From DATARH01 sp036268425 (GTDB lineage Bacteria > Pseudomonadota > Alphaproteobacteria > ATCC43930 > CGMCC-115725), in assembly GCA_036268425.1 (NCBI GenBank), contig DATAUE010000149.1, positions 62,001 through 126,000 on the forward strand: a stretch of DNA of 64,000 bases. The letters are read 5' to 3'. This document shows positions 26,805-35,618 of the stretch, in pieces. Under the pieces are notes generated by a model. The model ran no database searches. It saw only the letters and a program-made list of their open reading frames with translations, and had not been told where the DNA came from. Position 1 is the stretch's first letter; every line of letters starts with the position of its first letter. The position numbers were made by a program, and so were the translations under genes.

Positions 26805-28094
26805 TTAAGCACGGACGCCCCCTTTTGCGAATAATTCATGGAACACCGAAAAGATTTGCGATGGATCGCCAACCCGCCGCATCGCAAAATGCGAGTGACC
26901 AGGCGCCACTTCACTGTAGGCCCGCCACAAATCGCTGTCGCGTGACAGGCCGGTCAGGCTGCCGCCCATGCCGTCGCCAACCTCGACATAGGAGAAATGC
27001 TGGCACAGCGGCAATACCTCGCCACCGAGCAGCGACACGCAGCGGCTGCTGTCTGCGCCGTAATTGTCGCCGTCGGAGGCTTGCGCGCCATAGATGTTCC
27101 AGCGGTCGGTCGAGTACCGGGCGCGAGCGATCTCCAGCATTTTTTCGAGAGCCGTCGACACGACTGTGCCGCCGGTCTCGCGACTATAGAAAAACGTCTC
27201 CTCGTCGACCTCTTCCGCCGTACTGGTGTGGCGGATGAACACAACGTCGACATGGCGATAGCGGCGCACCAGAAACACATGCAGCAGCATGAAAAACCGC
27301 TTGGCCAAATCCTTCATGGCCTCCGTCATCGAGCCGGAAACATCCATCAGGCAGAACATGACCGCTTCGGTATTGGGTCGCGGCACCCGGTCAAACCGCC
27401 GATAGCGCACATCGATCGGGTCGATGTAAGGAATGATCTTGCTGCGCCGCGTGTCGCGTTCCAGCGCGATTTCAAGCCGCGCAACCTCATCGTCGTCACC
27501 GCGGGCGCGCGCCTCGTCAAGCTGGGCCTGCAAGACCTCGAGATCGGACAGCTTGGGTCGTTTCAGCGAAATCCGCCGCGCCATGCTGAGCCGCATCGTA
27601 CGCGGGATGCTGAGGTTCGACGGGTTGCCGGTGACGGTGTAGCCGGCACGCTGCAGATCGACCGACTGCGTGTCCCTGAGGCTCTTTTTGATCAGATCGG
27701 GCAGTTCGAGGTCCTCGAAGAACATGTCGAGAAACTCGTCCTTTGACAGCGTGAATTCGAACGCGTCCTCGCCGTCGCCGTCCGGGCTGCCTTGCGAACC
27801 ACCGCGCCCTTCGCCGCCTTGCGGCCGCGGAATTTCGTCGCCTCGGACATATTCCTTGTTTCCGGGAACGACGTGGTCGGAACGGCCGGTGCGCCGGTTG
27901 TGGTGAAAGATCGGTTCGGTGATCCCGCGCGTCGGGATCGCGACACGTTCGCCTTGCGCGACGTCGGCGACCTTGCGCTTGCGCAAGGCCTCCTGAACCG
28001 CGGATTTGACCTCGACCCGGGCGCGCGACAAAAACCGCTGCCGGTTGCTAAGGCTCTTGCCCTTCGGGTTAGGCCGGCGATCGACAATATTCAT
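26805..28094 (-). CDS. yeaH: DUF444 von Willebrand-like protein (YeaH homologue)
   Basis: 429 residues. The N terminus NIVDRRPNPKGKSLSNRQRFLSRAR is diagnostic of YeaH. A Gly/Asp-rich linker (92-110) follows. The C-terminal half has a VWA-like fold with the MIDAS-type DVSGS at 251-255 (FCLMDVSGSMTEAMKDLAKRFF). The ATG at 28094 is favoured because GGAGGTG lies five bases upstream. In enterobacteria YeaH is co-regulated with the kinase YeaG. Here it lies between prkA (30 bases upstream) and spoVR, the same module in the same order as in many proteobacteria. Confidence 0.94.
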   Translation of the reverse strand: MNIVDRRPNPKGKSLSNRQRFLSRARVEVKSAVQEALRKRKVADVAQGERVAIPTRGITEPIFHHNRRTGRSDHVVPGNKEYVRGDEIPRPQGGEGRGGSQGSPDGDGEDAFEFTLSKDEFLDMFFEDLELPDLIKKSLRDTQSVDLQRAGYTVTGNPSNLSIPRTMRLSMARRISLKRPKLSDLEVLQAQLDEARARGDDDEVARLEIALERDTRRSKIIPYIDPIDVRYRRFDRVPRPNTEAVMFCLMDVSGSMTEAMKDLAKRFFMLLHVFLVRRYRHVDVVFIRHTSTAEEVDEETFFYSRETGGTVVSTALEKMLEIARARYSTDRWNIYGAQASDGDNYGADSSRCVSLLGGEVLPLCQHFSYVEVGDGMGGSLTGLSRDSDLWRAYSEVAPGHSHFAMRRVGDPSQIFSVFHELFAKGGVRA

Positions 28095-28124
28095 CAAAGC
28101 ACCTCCGGCGATATGAACGCAGCC

Positions 28125-30068
28125 TTATCCGGCTTTGTTCACTCGCATGTACCATTCGACCAGACGGCGAACCTGGCGCTCAGTGTAGCCCCGTTCGACC
28201 ATCCGCTCGACAAAGTCGGCGTGCTTTTTCTCGGTTTCGGAGTCCTTTTTCGAGCCGAAGCTGATAACCGGCAACAAATCCTCGACCTGCGAGAACATGC
28301 GCCGCTCGATGACCTCGCGCAGCTTTTCATAGGACGTCCAGGACGGATTGCGGCTATTGGCCGCCCGCGACCGCAACGCAAACTTGACGACCTCGTTGCG
28401 GAAATCCTTGGGGTTGGCGATGCCGGCCGGCTTTTCGATCTTCGAGAGTTCCTGGTTCAGCAACTCGCGGTTCATTAGCTGCCCGGTATCGGCGTCCTTG
28501 TAGTCCTGGTCCTCGATCCACGCATCGGCATAGGCGACATAGCGGTCGAACAGGTTCTGCCCGTAATCCGAATAGGATTCGAGGTAAGCCTTCTGGATTT
28601 CGTGACCGATAAACTCGGCGTAGCGCGGCGCCAGCTCGGCTTTGATAAAATTGAGATACTTCTTCTCAGTCTCCTCGGGAAACTGTTCGCGCCAGATCGA
28701 CTGCTCAAGCACATACATCATGTGGACGGGGTCAGCCGCAATCTCCTGCGTGTCGAAATTGAACGTGCCCGACAACACCTTGAACGCAAAACGGGTCGAG
28801 ATGCCGTCCATGCCCTCATCGACACCCGCGGCGTCGCGGTATTCCTGTGCCGACTTGGCGCGTGGGTCGGTGTCTCTCAGGCTTTCACCGTCGTAAACCC
28901 GCATCTTCGAGTGCAGGTTCGAGTTTTCGTGCGCCTTCAGCCGCGATAGAACCGAAAAGCGCGACAGAATATCCAATGTCGATGGAGCGCAGGGGGCGCT
29001 CGACAGCTCGCTGCTCTGCAGCAGCTTTTCATAGATTTTGCGCTCTTCGGTCGAGCGTAGGCAGTAGGGTACCTTGATGACCGAGATACGGTCGATAAAG
29101 GCTTCGTTATTTTTGTTGTTCTTAAAACTCTGCCATTCGGACTCGTTCGAGTGCGCCAGGATGATGCCCTGAAACGGGATGCCGCCGATATTCTCGGTCC
29201 CGGCGTAGTTGCCTTCCTGCGTCGCCGTCAGGAGCGGATGCAGCATCTTGATCGGCGCCTTGAACATCTCGACGAATTCCATCAGGCCCTGGGTCGTCCG
29301 GTTGAGACCGCCGGAGAAGGAATACGCGTCGGGATCGTTCTGGCTGTACATCTCGAGCTTGCGGATATCGACCTTGCCGACGAGGCTGGCGACATCCTGG
29401 TTGTTCTCGTCGCCTGGTTCGGTCTTGGCGACGCACAACTGCTTCAGCCGCGACGGTTGCAGGCGCACGACCGTAAACTTGGTGATGTCGCCGCCAAACT
29501 CGTCGAGCCGTTTGACGGCCCACGGCGAGATCAGGCCGGTCAGGCGGCGGCGCGGGATGCCGTAGCGCTTTTCCAGTTCTTCGCCCATCGTGATCGGATC
29601 AAACAGGCCGAGCGGGCTTTCAAAAACCGGGCTGATCTCCTTGCCGGCCTTCAACGCATAAACCGGCTCCTTCTCCATCAGCAGCTTCAGGCGCTCCGCG
29701 AGCGACGACTTGCCGCCGCCGACCGGGCCGAGCAGGTACAGCACCTGCTTGCGCTCTTCGAGACCCTGCGCCGCGTGCCGGAAGAACCCGACGATGCGCT
29801 CGATCGTCTCTTCCATGCCGTAAAAATCTTCAAACTCCGGATAGACTTTGATCGTCCGGTTCATAAAGATGCGGCCGAGCCGCGGGTCCTGGCTGGTATC
29901 GACCATGACCGGCTCCCCGATCGCCTTTAGCAGGCGCTCCGCCGCTCCCGCGTAAAAGGACGCGTCGTCCGAACAGGCGCGCAGATAGTCTTCCAGCGAG
30001 TATTCCACCTCGCGCCGGTTTTCATACAGGCGCGAGTAGAGTCCGAAGATGCCATCGTCAAACCGCAT
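28125..30068 (-). CDS. prkA: PrkA-family AAA+/serine kinase (YeaG homologue)
   Basis: 647 residues. It has an N-terminal AAA+ PrkA domain with Walker A GPVGGGKSS (114-122) and a PrkA C-terminal domain (about 430-640). Conserved blocks include IFMNRTIKVYPEFEDFYGMEETIERIV, ILAHSNESEWQSFKNNKNNEAFIDRI and FGSKKDSETEKKHADFVERMVERGYTERQVRRLVEWYM. It is reported as a serine kinase in some species and an ATP-dependent protease in Bacillus; YeaG acts under nitrogen starvation. The ATG at 30068 follows GAGGTGA closely. It is the first gene of the stress operon with yeaH and spoVR. Confidence 0.95.
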   Translation of the reverse strand: MRFDDGIFGLYSRLYENRREVEYSLEDYLRACSDDASFYAGAAERLLKAIGEPVMVDTSQDPRLGRIFMNRTIKVYPEFEDFYGMEETIERIVGFFRHAAQGLEERKQVLYLLGPVGGGKSSLAERLKLLMEKEPVYALKAGKEISPVFESPLGLFDPITMGEELEKRYGIPRRRLTGLISPWAVKRLDEFGGDITKFTVVRLQPSRLKQLCVAKTEPGDENNQDVASLVGKVDIRKLEMYSQNDPDAYSFSGGLNRTTQGLMEFVEMFKAPIKMLHPLLTATQEGNYAGTENIGGIPFQGIILAHSNESEWQSFKNNKNNEAFIDRISVIKVPYCLRSTEERKIYEKLLQSSELSSAPCAPSTLDILSRFSVLSRLKAHENSNLHSKMRVYDGESLRDTDPRAKSAQEYRDAAGVDEGMDGISTRFAFKVLSGTFNFDTQEIAADPVHMMYVLEQSIWREQFPEETEKKYLNFIKAELAPRYAEFIGHEIQKAYLESYSDYGQNLFDRYVAYADAWIEDQDYKDADTGQLMNRELLNQELSKIEKPAGIANPKDFRNEVVKFALRSRAANSRNPSWTSYEKLREVIERRMFSQVEDLLPVISFGSKKDSETEKKHADFVERMVERGYTERQVRRLVEWYMRVNKAG

Positions 30069-30558
30069 TGCTCTCACCTCAATCGACCAGTGTCGACCGC
30101 AACAGATTTCCGATCGTTCATCCGGCTAACGGCGACGGACGCCGAAAATCGCCATCTGGAGCGAATAACGTGTCGCGATCGTAAACTTTTCCCCCGAGCG
30201 CATCCGCCGCAATCCCCAGACACGATCGCCTGCGATCGCAGGGCTGCCCAGGTGTTGCACGCAACCACCATGCCAACGCTTTTTGGCGATCGTAAGGCCG
30301 ACAGACGCTCAGCGGCGTCTCTAAGCGAGTCACCGGCATCATCGCCGCAAGCTTGGCGTCTGCTCTCGGCGTATGGGAAACCAACAACATCTTGTGGCCC
30401 CCTTAACAACCTGCTCAGAATATAAGCAGCAAGCGTGAAACCCAAATCGCTTTCTGAGTTAATTAATCATCTATGTGCGAAGCACCGGCTGGTTCGCGGC
30501 AAAACGCTGCGGCAGCCGGCGGATCGGTGTCGTACAGGACCGGGAGAGGGCGGCGCCG
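30069..30558. other. Intergenic region upstream of prkA (490 bp)
   Basis: No convincing gene on either strand: the open frames lack family motifs and ribosome-binding sites. It should contain the promoter of the prkA operon (leftward). The hexamer CGATCG occurs five times between 30111 and 30292, including a perfect TGCGATCGCA palindrome at 30231-30240 and two exact GCGATCGTAA copies at 30175-30184 and 30286-30295. An AT-rich stretch with TTAATTAA lies near 30458-30465. Confidence 0.6.
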
Positions 30559-31413
30559 TTACGGCCGTCCATCGAACGGAGCGGCCGGTGGTGCGGTTCC
30601 CCGCAGGCCGGCGACGCGCGCGTCGGCAGGATTGTGAGTCACCCGCTCTTGCGTCCACCAGTTCCACGCCAGAGCCTCGGCGAAATCGGCGGCGAGGCAC
30701 CCATAGCCCCGATCGGTCATATGCAACCCGTCATCGCCGATCATCGCCGGCGAATCGCCGTGCGATGCCGCGTTTTGCCAATGCTGCATGATTTCGAAAC
30801 GGCGGAACAACCCGACCTTGTCACGCTTGGCGATCGAGGCGATCACCTGCTCCATTTCAGCATGGGCCGGTCGCGCCAGGACGCGCGGCGCATACTGCAG
30901 ATCCATCAGCACGACATCGCTGCCGCCTTGCCGCAGCCGCGCGACGCCCTGTTCGATCAGTTCGCCGTCGCGGGTCAGGTCGTCGCGCCGCAGGACAGCA
31001 TTGGTACCGACCTGCCAGATCACGAGATCGGGACGTTCGGCAATCGCGTCGGCATCGAGCCGCGCTGATTCCTCGGCGGCGTCTTCGCCGTTTTTGCCGC
31101 GGTTGAGAACGCGGATTGCGAGGTTGGGAAACCTCTCCCTGAGTTCAGCCTCGAGCAGGCTTGGGTAGTTGCGGGCGGACGTGCTGGCGCCGACGCCCCA
31201 AGTCGATGACGAGCCGATCGCCACGATCGTCAGCGGTTGCCCTTGCGCAATGCGCTCGGCGACATGCGGCAGGGCCGAACCAATCGACATCAGGTCCGCG
31301 GGCGCTGCGCAACTCCCGGGTGCATCGCCAGCCTGGGCTGCGGCGGCTCCCAACGTGGCCGCCAGCGCCGCCGCGGCGGCGCGGCGGGCCGTCAACCCCC
31401 TGCGATGTATCAT
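30559..31413 (-). CDS. SGNH/GDSL hydrolase, catalytically complete
   Basis: 284 residues. A signal peptide-like N terminus (ARRAAAAALAATLGAAAAQA) suggests export. SGNH blocks are present: block I VAIGSSSTWGVGAS with the nucleophile at about Ser69, block III WQVGTNAVLR (Gly and Asn), and block V DDGLHMTDRGY with Asp and His. These enzymes are secreted esterases or acyltransferases, often acting on O-acyl groups of polysaccharides. The start codon overlaps the stop of the upstream SGNH paralogue (ATGA at 31413-31410), so it is translationally coupled to that gene and to opgC. The C-terminal 30 residues are Pro/Ala-rich. Confidence 0.85.
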   Translation of the reverse strand: MIHRRGLTARRAAAAALAATLGAAAAQAGDAPGSCAAPADLMSIGSALPHVAERIAQGQPLTIVAIGSSSTWGVGASTSARNYPSLLEAELRERFPNLAIRVLNRGKNGEDAAEESARLDADAIAERPDLVIWQVGTNAVLRRDDLTRDGELIEQGVARLRQGGSDVVLMDLQYAPRVLARPAHAEMEQVIASIAKRDKVGLFRRFEIMQHWQNAASHGDSPAMIGDDGLHMTDRGYGCLAADFAEALAWNWWTQERVTHNPADARVAGLRGTAPPAAPFDGRP

Positions 31414-32153
31414 CGAATCGCGGTGTGGATGATCTGAGCCATCTTGCGGCCGATGCAGTCGTAGACCTTGGCAGCAAGACGGGCGCGTTCGTCTTCGGTG
31501 ATCTCGTCGAAGTTGAACATGTTCTGCTCGCTCCAGTACCGCATCATCGCAAACCGCGGGAACACATAAAGGTCGTTCAGGTCGCCGATCCGGTGGATCG
31601 TATTGAGGTAGCGCTCGAAATCGATAACCGCAGTGGTGCTGCGCGAGAATTGCATATCGACCAATAGAATGTCGATTGCCCGATTTTTAATCTCATCAAT
31701 CCCGGATTGCAGCGCACCGGCAAAATTGTCGACCTCGATGCCGCGCACGGCATCGCTGATGCCGGCTTCCCAAACCACCAGGACGGGGTCCTCGGCAATC
31801 ACGTCGGTCGGAAAGCGCTCGACCATCTGCTGCGTCGATTGCCGCGGCACGCCTTTGTTGACGACATTGATCGGAACACCGGGATACAGCGCCGTCAGCG
31901 CCGCCTGCAAGCGCTGCGGGTATGCCAGATCGGGCGACCCGGCAGCCGCTCCTTTGGTTGATGCGCCACCGATCGCGACGATCGTTACCGGCTGGTGCGC
32001 CCGCATCCGTTCCGCCAGATGCGGCAGCTTGGCGGTGATTTCGGTCAGTTCGGCCGGAACCTCGCAATCATGCGCGACCACTCGTCCCGGCGCAGCGACA
32101 GCAACACAAATCGTCACCGTGGCGACAAAGGTACGCAGCAACCGGTGCTTCAT
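31410..32153 (-). CDS. SGNH-fold protein with degenerate catalytic blocks (probable pseudoenzyme)
   Basis: 247 residues with a signal peptide (about 1-27, ending RVVAH). It is a clear paralogue of the downstream SGNH protein: HLAERMRAHQPVTIVAIGGASTKGAA aligns with HVAERIAQGQPLTIVAIGSSSTWGVG, and PRFAMMRYWSEQ with RRFEIMQHWQNA. In block I the nucleophile position is Ala64 (GGA for GSS). Block III reads WEAGISDA without the Asn. The DGLH block V is absent, replaced by a Glu/Asp-rich stretch. By alignment all catalytic elements are lost while the fold is kept. Both ends overlap neighbours by ATGA. A structural or binding role beside the active paralogue is inferred. Confidence 0.75.
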   Translation of the reverse strand: MKHRLLRTFVATVTICVAVAAPGRVVAHDCEVPAELTEITAKLPHLAERMRAHQPVTIVAIGGASTKGAAAGSPDLAYPQRLQAALTALYPGVPINVVNKGVPRQSTQQMVERFPTDVIAEDPVLVVWEAGISDAVRGIEVDNFAGALQSGIDEIKNRAIDILLVDMQFSRSTTAVIDFERYLNTIHRIGDLNDLYVFPRFAMMRYWSEQNMFNFDEITEDERARLAAKVYDCIGRKMAQIIHTAIR

Positions 32154-33310
32154 GGGACAGATTTCTCACCACGGGACTGCGCCACCGCCGGCTGCAATAT
32201 CGGAGTTCTGTCCATCATGCGATACCAGTCGATCATCCTGGCGGTCAGAAACATGGTCAAGATGCCGACGGCATTGACGGCAAGCTGCACCCAGACCGCT
32301 GAATCATATTCGGAAAGAAAGAAATGACCGAGCGCGGATAGCAGGATGCCGAGGCAAAAGATCTCCAGGGATTGCTGTCCGCAGCGAACCAGCGGCCGTG
32401 CGGCCGCGCTGTATAGAAATCGAGCGCTTGCCGGTACATGCACCGCCACCAACACCACTGCCGCAAAAAACGGGATGATGCGCAGCGGCGATAGATTGTT
32501 TTTGTTCACCGGCCACAGTTCGCGCAGGAAAAAACCGGGAAACGCGTCCCATGCGCCGTGGATCGTCCAGCTTATCCTGACGATCAGCCCGACGACGAAG
32601 ATCACGACCGCCGCCGGATAAGCCACCCGCAGCAGACCGTCAAAGCTGCCGCCTTGGCCAAAGCGGTTGCCGAGCACCGCCCCGGCGACAAACAGGAATT
32701 GCCACGCGAGCGGATTGAAAAACCAGACATGACCTTCGGGATAGGCCGGCACGGCGATGCCGAAAATCTGCACCGTCAGGTACACGAGCGCCGAGGGCAG
32801 CAACACGACGAGCCAGTGCCGCTGCATGCCGATCAACACTGCCGGAAATATTACCAGCATCAGGATATAGAGCGGCAGGATATCGAGAAACGTCGGCTGA
32901 AATTTCAGCAGCAATGCCTTGATGACGGCGATATGCGGTTCGCCGAGAAAATCGGCGACGCGCATTTCCTCATTGTACATCGGGTTCTTGAAGGTGCTCG
33001 CGGTGTACGACACTTCGGCGATGAACAGCATGAACAGGAAGATGTGAGCGACATAGAGCTGCCAGGCGCGGCGCAGCACCTGTGCCGTCGCATAGAGCGC
33101 TCCCTTGCGGACCAGCCGGCGGCCGTAGACGAGGGCGGCGGTGAAACCCGAGATGAAGATGAAAACCTCGGCGGCGTCGAAGAACGTAACCGCCTGCAAG
33201 GTGAAATAACTCAAAATGTTTTCCGGGATATGATCAATGAAAATGAATACCAGCGATAAACCGCGGAAGAAATCGAGGCGCAGGTCGCGTTGCGTGGACG
33301 GCTCAGGCAA
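32150..33310 (-). CDS. opgC: OpgC-family membrane acyltransferase
   Basis: 386 residues and about ten hydrophobic segments. DLRLDFFRGLSLVFIFIDHIPEN at the N terminus and VFIFISGFTAALVYGRR are characteristic of OpgC, which transfers succinyl groups to osmoregulated periplasmic glucans; the family belongs to the acyltransferase-3 superfamily with a conserved R-x10-H pattern (R16 and H27 here). The actual acyl group and glucan are inferred. The stop overlaps the start of the degenerate SGNH gene (ATGA), so this gene leads a three-gene coupled unit. Its promoter faces a divergent dehydrogenase gene across 146 bases with three 15-bp-spaced repeats. No opgG or opgH gene is in the window. Confidence 0.87.
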   Translation of the reverse strand: MPEPSTQRDLRLDFFRGLSLVFIFIDHIPENILSYFTLQAVTFFDAAEVFIFISGFTAALVYGRRLVRKGALYATAQVLRRAWQLYVAHIFLFMLFIAEVSYTASTFKNPMYNEEMRVADFLGEPHIAVIKALLLKFQPTFLDILPLYILMLVIFPAVLIGMQRHWLVVLLPSALVYLTVQIFGIAVPAYPEGHVWFFNPLAWQFLFVAGAVLGNRFGQGGSFDGLLRVAYPAAVVIFVVGLIVRISWTIHGAWDAFPGFFLRELWPVNKNNLSPLRIIPFFAAVVLVAVHVPASARFLYSAAARPLVRCGQQSLEIFCLGILLSALGHFFLSEYDSAVWVQLAVNAVGILTMFLTARMIDWYRMMDRTPILQPAVAQSRGEKSVP

Positions 33311-33346
33311 GGCCGATTAAGCTCCGGTTGCGGATCACGCCGCGGC

Positions 33347-33382
33347 GACCTTGGCGCCGGGGACCTTAACTGAGGCGACCTT
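33347..33382. promoter_or_regulatory. Three GACCTT direct repeats at exact 15-bp spacing
   Basis: GACCTT occurs at 33347-33352, 33362-33367 and 33377-33382, each 15 bases apart, in the divergent promoter of opgC (leftward) and a hydroxyacyl-CoA dehydrogenase gene (rightward). The last copy also forms an inverted repeat ACCTT-N4-AAGGT ending at 33391. This arrangement looks like an operator array; the binding protein is unknown. Confidence 0.55.
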
Positions 33383-33456
33383 ACCAAAGGTTTACCGGGT
33401 GCGTCGATGCGACAGCGCCGATGGTCCGTTGAAGCTGACCGGTTCGGAGACATATC

Positions 33457-34398
33457 ATGGAGCAGCGCGAGGTGCGTCGCGTCGCGGTTATCGGCACTGG
33501 TACGATCGGCATGAGCTGGGCCGCGACATTTCTGTCGCGGGGGCTGGAAGTGTATGCCAGCGATCCGGCGCCGGATGCCGAGCCGCGGATGCGGCGGTTT
33601 ATCGATGCGGCATGGCCGGTCCTGGCGCGGCTCGCGACGATCGCGGCCATGCCCCCTTATCACTTGCTCAAATTTTGTGCAGATGCGGAAAGCGCGGCCG
33701 CGAATGCCGATTTCGTCCAGGAGAGCGCCCCCGAACGTGAGCCTATAAAACAGGCTTTGCTGGCACGCATCGATGCGGTCCTGCCGGCGGAGGTCGTTAT
33801 CGCGTCAAGTTCGTCGGGGCTGCTGATCAGCCGGCTTGTCGCATCATGCCGCCATCCCGAGCGCTGCGTCATCGGACACCCGTTCAATCCACCGCATCTG
33901 ATCCCGCTGGTCGAGGTCGTTGCCGGCGCGCAGACGTCGCCGGCAACGGTGGCGCAGGCGATGGCGTTTTACGCCAGCGTCGGCAAGCGCCCGATCCATA
34001 TTCGCCGCGAGGTCGCCGGGCATGTCGCGAACCGGCTGCAGGCGGCGCTGTGGCGGGAAGCGGTACATCTGGTGGCAAGCGGCGTCGCCAGCGTCGAAGA
34101 TGTTGATGCCGCCATCAGCGAAGGGCCGGGGTTGCGCTGGGCGCTGATGGGGCCGCACCTGACGTTCCATCTCGCCGGCGGCGCCGGTGGGATGGCGCAT
34201 TTTCTCGACCAGCTCGGCCCACCGATGGAAAGCTGGTGGGACGATCTCGGAGCGCCGCGCCTGACGGCCGAACTCGGTGCGGCCCTTGCCGGCGGTGTCG
34301 CGGACGAAGCGGGCGGGCGCGACATCGCCACCCTGGAAGCCGAGCGCGACCGGTTTCTCGTCGATCTGCTGGCGCTGAAGAACAGCACCAAGCGCTAG
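33457..34398 (+). CDS. 3-hydroxyacyl-CoA dehydrogenase-type oxidoreductase
   Basis: 313 residues. The N-terminal Rossmann site VAVIGTGTIGMSWAATFLSRGLEV is followed by FVQESAPEREPIKQALLARID and SSSSGLLIS. The catalytic His is in CVIGHPFNPPHLIPLVEVV, with an Asn-containing VANRLQAALWREAVHLV helix. The architecture and length resemble L-carnitine 3-dehydrogenase and lambda-crystallin-like enzymes more than the bifunctional FadB type. It would oxidise a 3-hydroxy acid or its CoA ester with NAD. Divergent from opgC, convergent with an aminotransferase gene 19 bases away. Confidence 0.82.
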   Translation: MEQREVRRVAVIGTGTIGMSWAATFLSRGLEVYASDPAPDAEPRMRRFIDAAWPVLARLATIAAMPPYHLLKFCADAESAAANADFVQESAPEREPIKQALLARIDAVLPAEVVIASSSSGLLISRLVASCRHPERCVIGHPFNPPHLIPLVEVVAGAQTSPATVAQAMAFYASVGKRPIHIRREVAGHVANRLQAALWREAVHLVASGVASVEDVDAAISEGPGLRWALMGPHLTFHLAGGAGGMAHFLDQLGPPMESWWDDLGAPRLTAELGAALAGGVADEAGGRDIATLEAERDRFLVDLLALKNSTKR

Positions 34399-34417
34399 GC
34401 CGGGCTGCGAAATCGCT

Positions 34418-35569
34418 TCAGTCGAGCAGTGGGCGCAGGCGCTCGACGGCTTCGGCGATGGAACGCGGATCGCGGGCAAAGCACAGCCGTAAATAACCTT
34501 CGCCGCTTTCGCCAAAGGCGCTGCCCGGCGCCAACCCGACTTTGGCGTGCCGTAACGCATCCTTCGCAAAGGCGAGGCTGTCGGTCATGCCGTCGACCCG
34601 GATAAAGGCGTAAAATGCGCCGGCCGGCCGCGCCACCTCGACGCGGCGGCAGGCTTGCAGCATGTCGATCGCAACATCGCGGGCGGCGCGGCAACGTGCC
34701 ACGAACTCGGCGATAAACGCCTCACCATCACGGATCGCAACGACACCGGCATGTTGCAGAAAGGTCGGCGATCCGCTGGTATTGAACTCGACCAGCTTTT
34801 CCATCAGCGGCAGCAGATCGGTCGGGATCACCATCCAGCCGAGCCGCCAGCCGGTCATCGCCCAATTTTTTGAGAAACTGTTGACAACAATCAGTCGCTC
34901 GTCCGGCTCTGCCTGATCGAGAAAAGAGGGCGCGGCGCGGTTGCCGTAGACGATACGGCCATAGACCTCGTCAGCGATTAGCCATAATCCGCGTTGTCGC
35001 GCCAGCATCAGGAGGTCGGCGATTTCCGCCGCCGAGGCGACCCAGCCGGTCGGGTTCGACGGGGAATTGACAAAGATGCCGCGGGTGCGCGCGTCGCACG
35101 CCGCCGCCAGCTTCTGGATGTCGAGCCGCCAGCCGCCACCGGGCACCGGGTCGAGCGCGACAAGGCGCGGCTGACCACCCATGATCGACACCGCCGCCGC
35201 GATGTTCGGCCATACCGGCGCCACAATTACGAGATTGTCGCCGTCTCCGATTAGCGCTTCCGCGACCAGCATCAGGGCAGTCATTCCCGAGCTAGTCACC
35301 AGCACCCGCTCGGCGGTGGTGGGCCGAGCGTAAAGGCTGGTCAGGTACTTGGCGATTGCGGCGCGCAGTTCTGGCAACCCGGCCTTGTGCGTGTAAAACG
35401 TATGCCCTGCCTGCAATGCGGCGGTTGCCGCGGCGCCAATAAAGGCCGGCGTCGGCAGATCGCCTTCGCCGTACCACAGCGGGATGACCTCGGGATCGCC
35501 CATTCCGAGCGCCGAAATCTCGGCGATACGGGAGGCGGGGAGGTCGCGGATTACATCACGCACGCGCAT
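34418..35569 (-). CDS. Class I/II PLP-dependent aminotransferase
   Basis: 383 residues of fold-type I aminotransferase. Visible: LWYGEGDLPTP near the N terminus, Asn-containing NSPSNPTGWV, Asp200 and Tyr203 in IADEVYGRIVY, the PLP lysine K234 in VVNSFSKNWAMTGWRLGW, and the carboxylate-binding Arg in GYLRLCFA. It groups with the AspC/AlaT-like Ibeta aminotransferases; donor and acceptor are not predictable. It is a single gene, convergent with the hydroxyacyl-CoA dehydrogenase gene. The ribosome-binding site is weak. Its upstream region contains an inverted repeat and a possible small RNA on the opposite strand. Confidence 0.88.
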   Translation of the reverse strand: MRVRDVIRDLPASRIAEISALGMGDPEVIPLWYGEGDLPTPAFIGAAATAALQAGHTFYTHKAGLPELRAAIAKYLTSLYARPTTAERVLVTSSGMTALMLVAEALIGDGDNLVIVAPVWPNIAAAVSIMGGQPRLVALDPVPGGGWRLDIQKLAAACDARTRGIFVNSPSNPTGWVASAAEIADLLMLARQRGLWLIADEVYGRIVYGNRAAPSFLDQAEPDERLIVVNSFSKNWAMTGWRLGWMVIPTDLLPLMEKLVEFNTSGSPTFLQHAGVVAIRDGEAFIAEFVARCRAARDVAIDMLQACRRVEVARPAGAFYAFIRVDGMTDSLAFAKDALRHAKVGLAPGSAFGESGEGYLRLCFARDPRSIAEAVERLRPLLD

Positions 35570-35618
35570 CGTTTTTGCTATTGCCGACCGTGAAATTTTG
35601 TGACACTCTGTAACAGAA

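Noticed and set aside
30074..30445. Leftward 123-codon frame upstream of prkA
   Set aside because: No ribosome-binding site or recognisable domain, and it would occupy the operon's promoter region.
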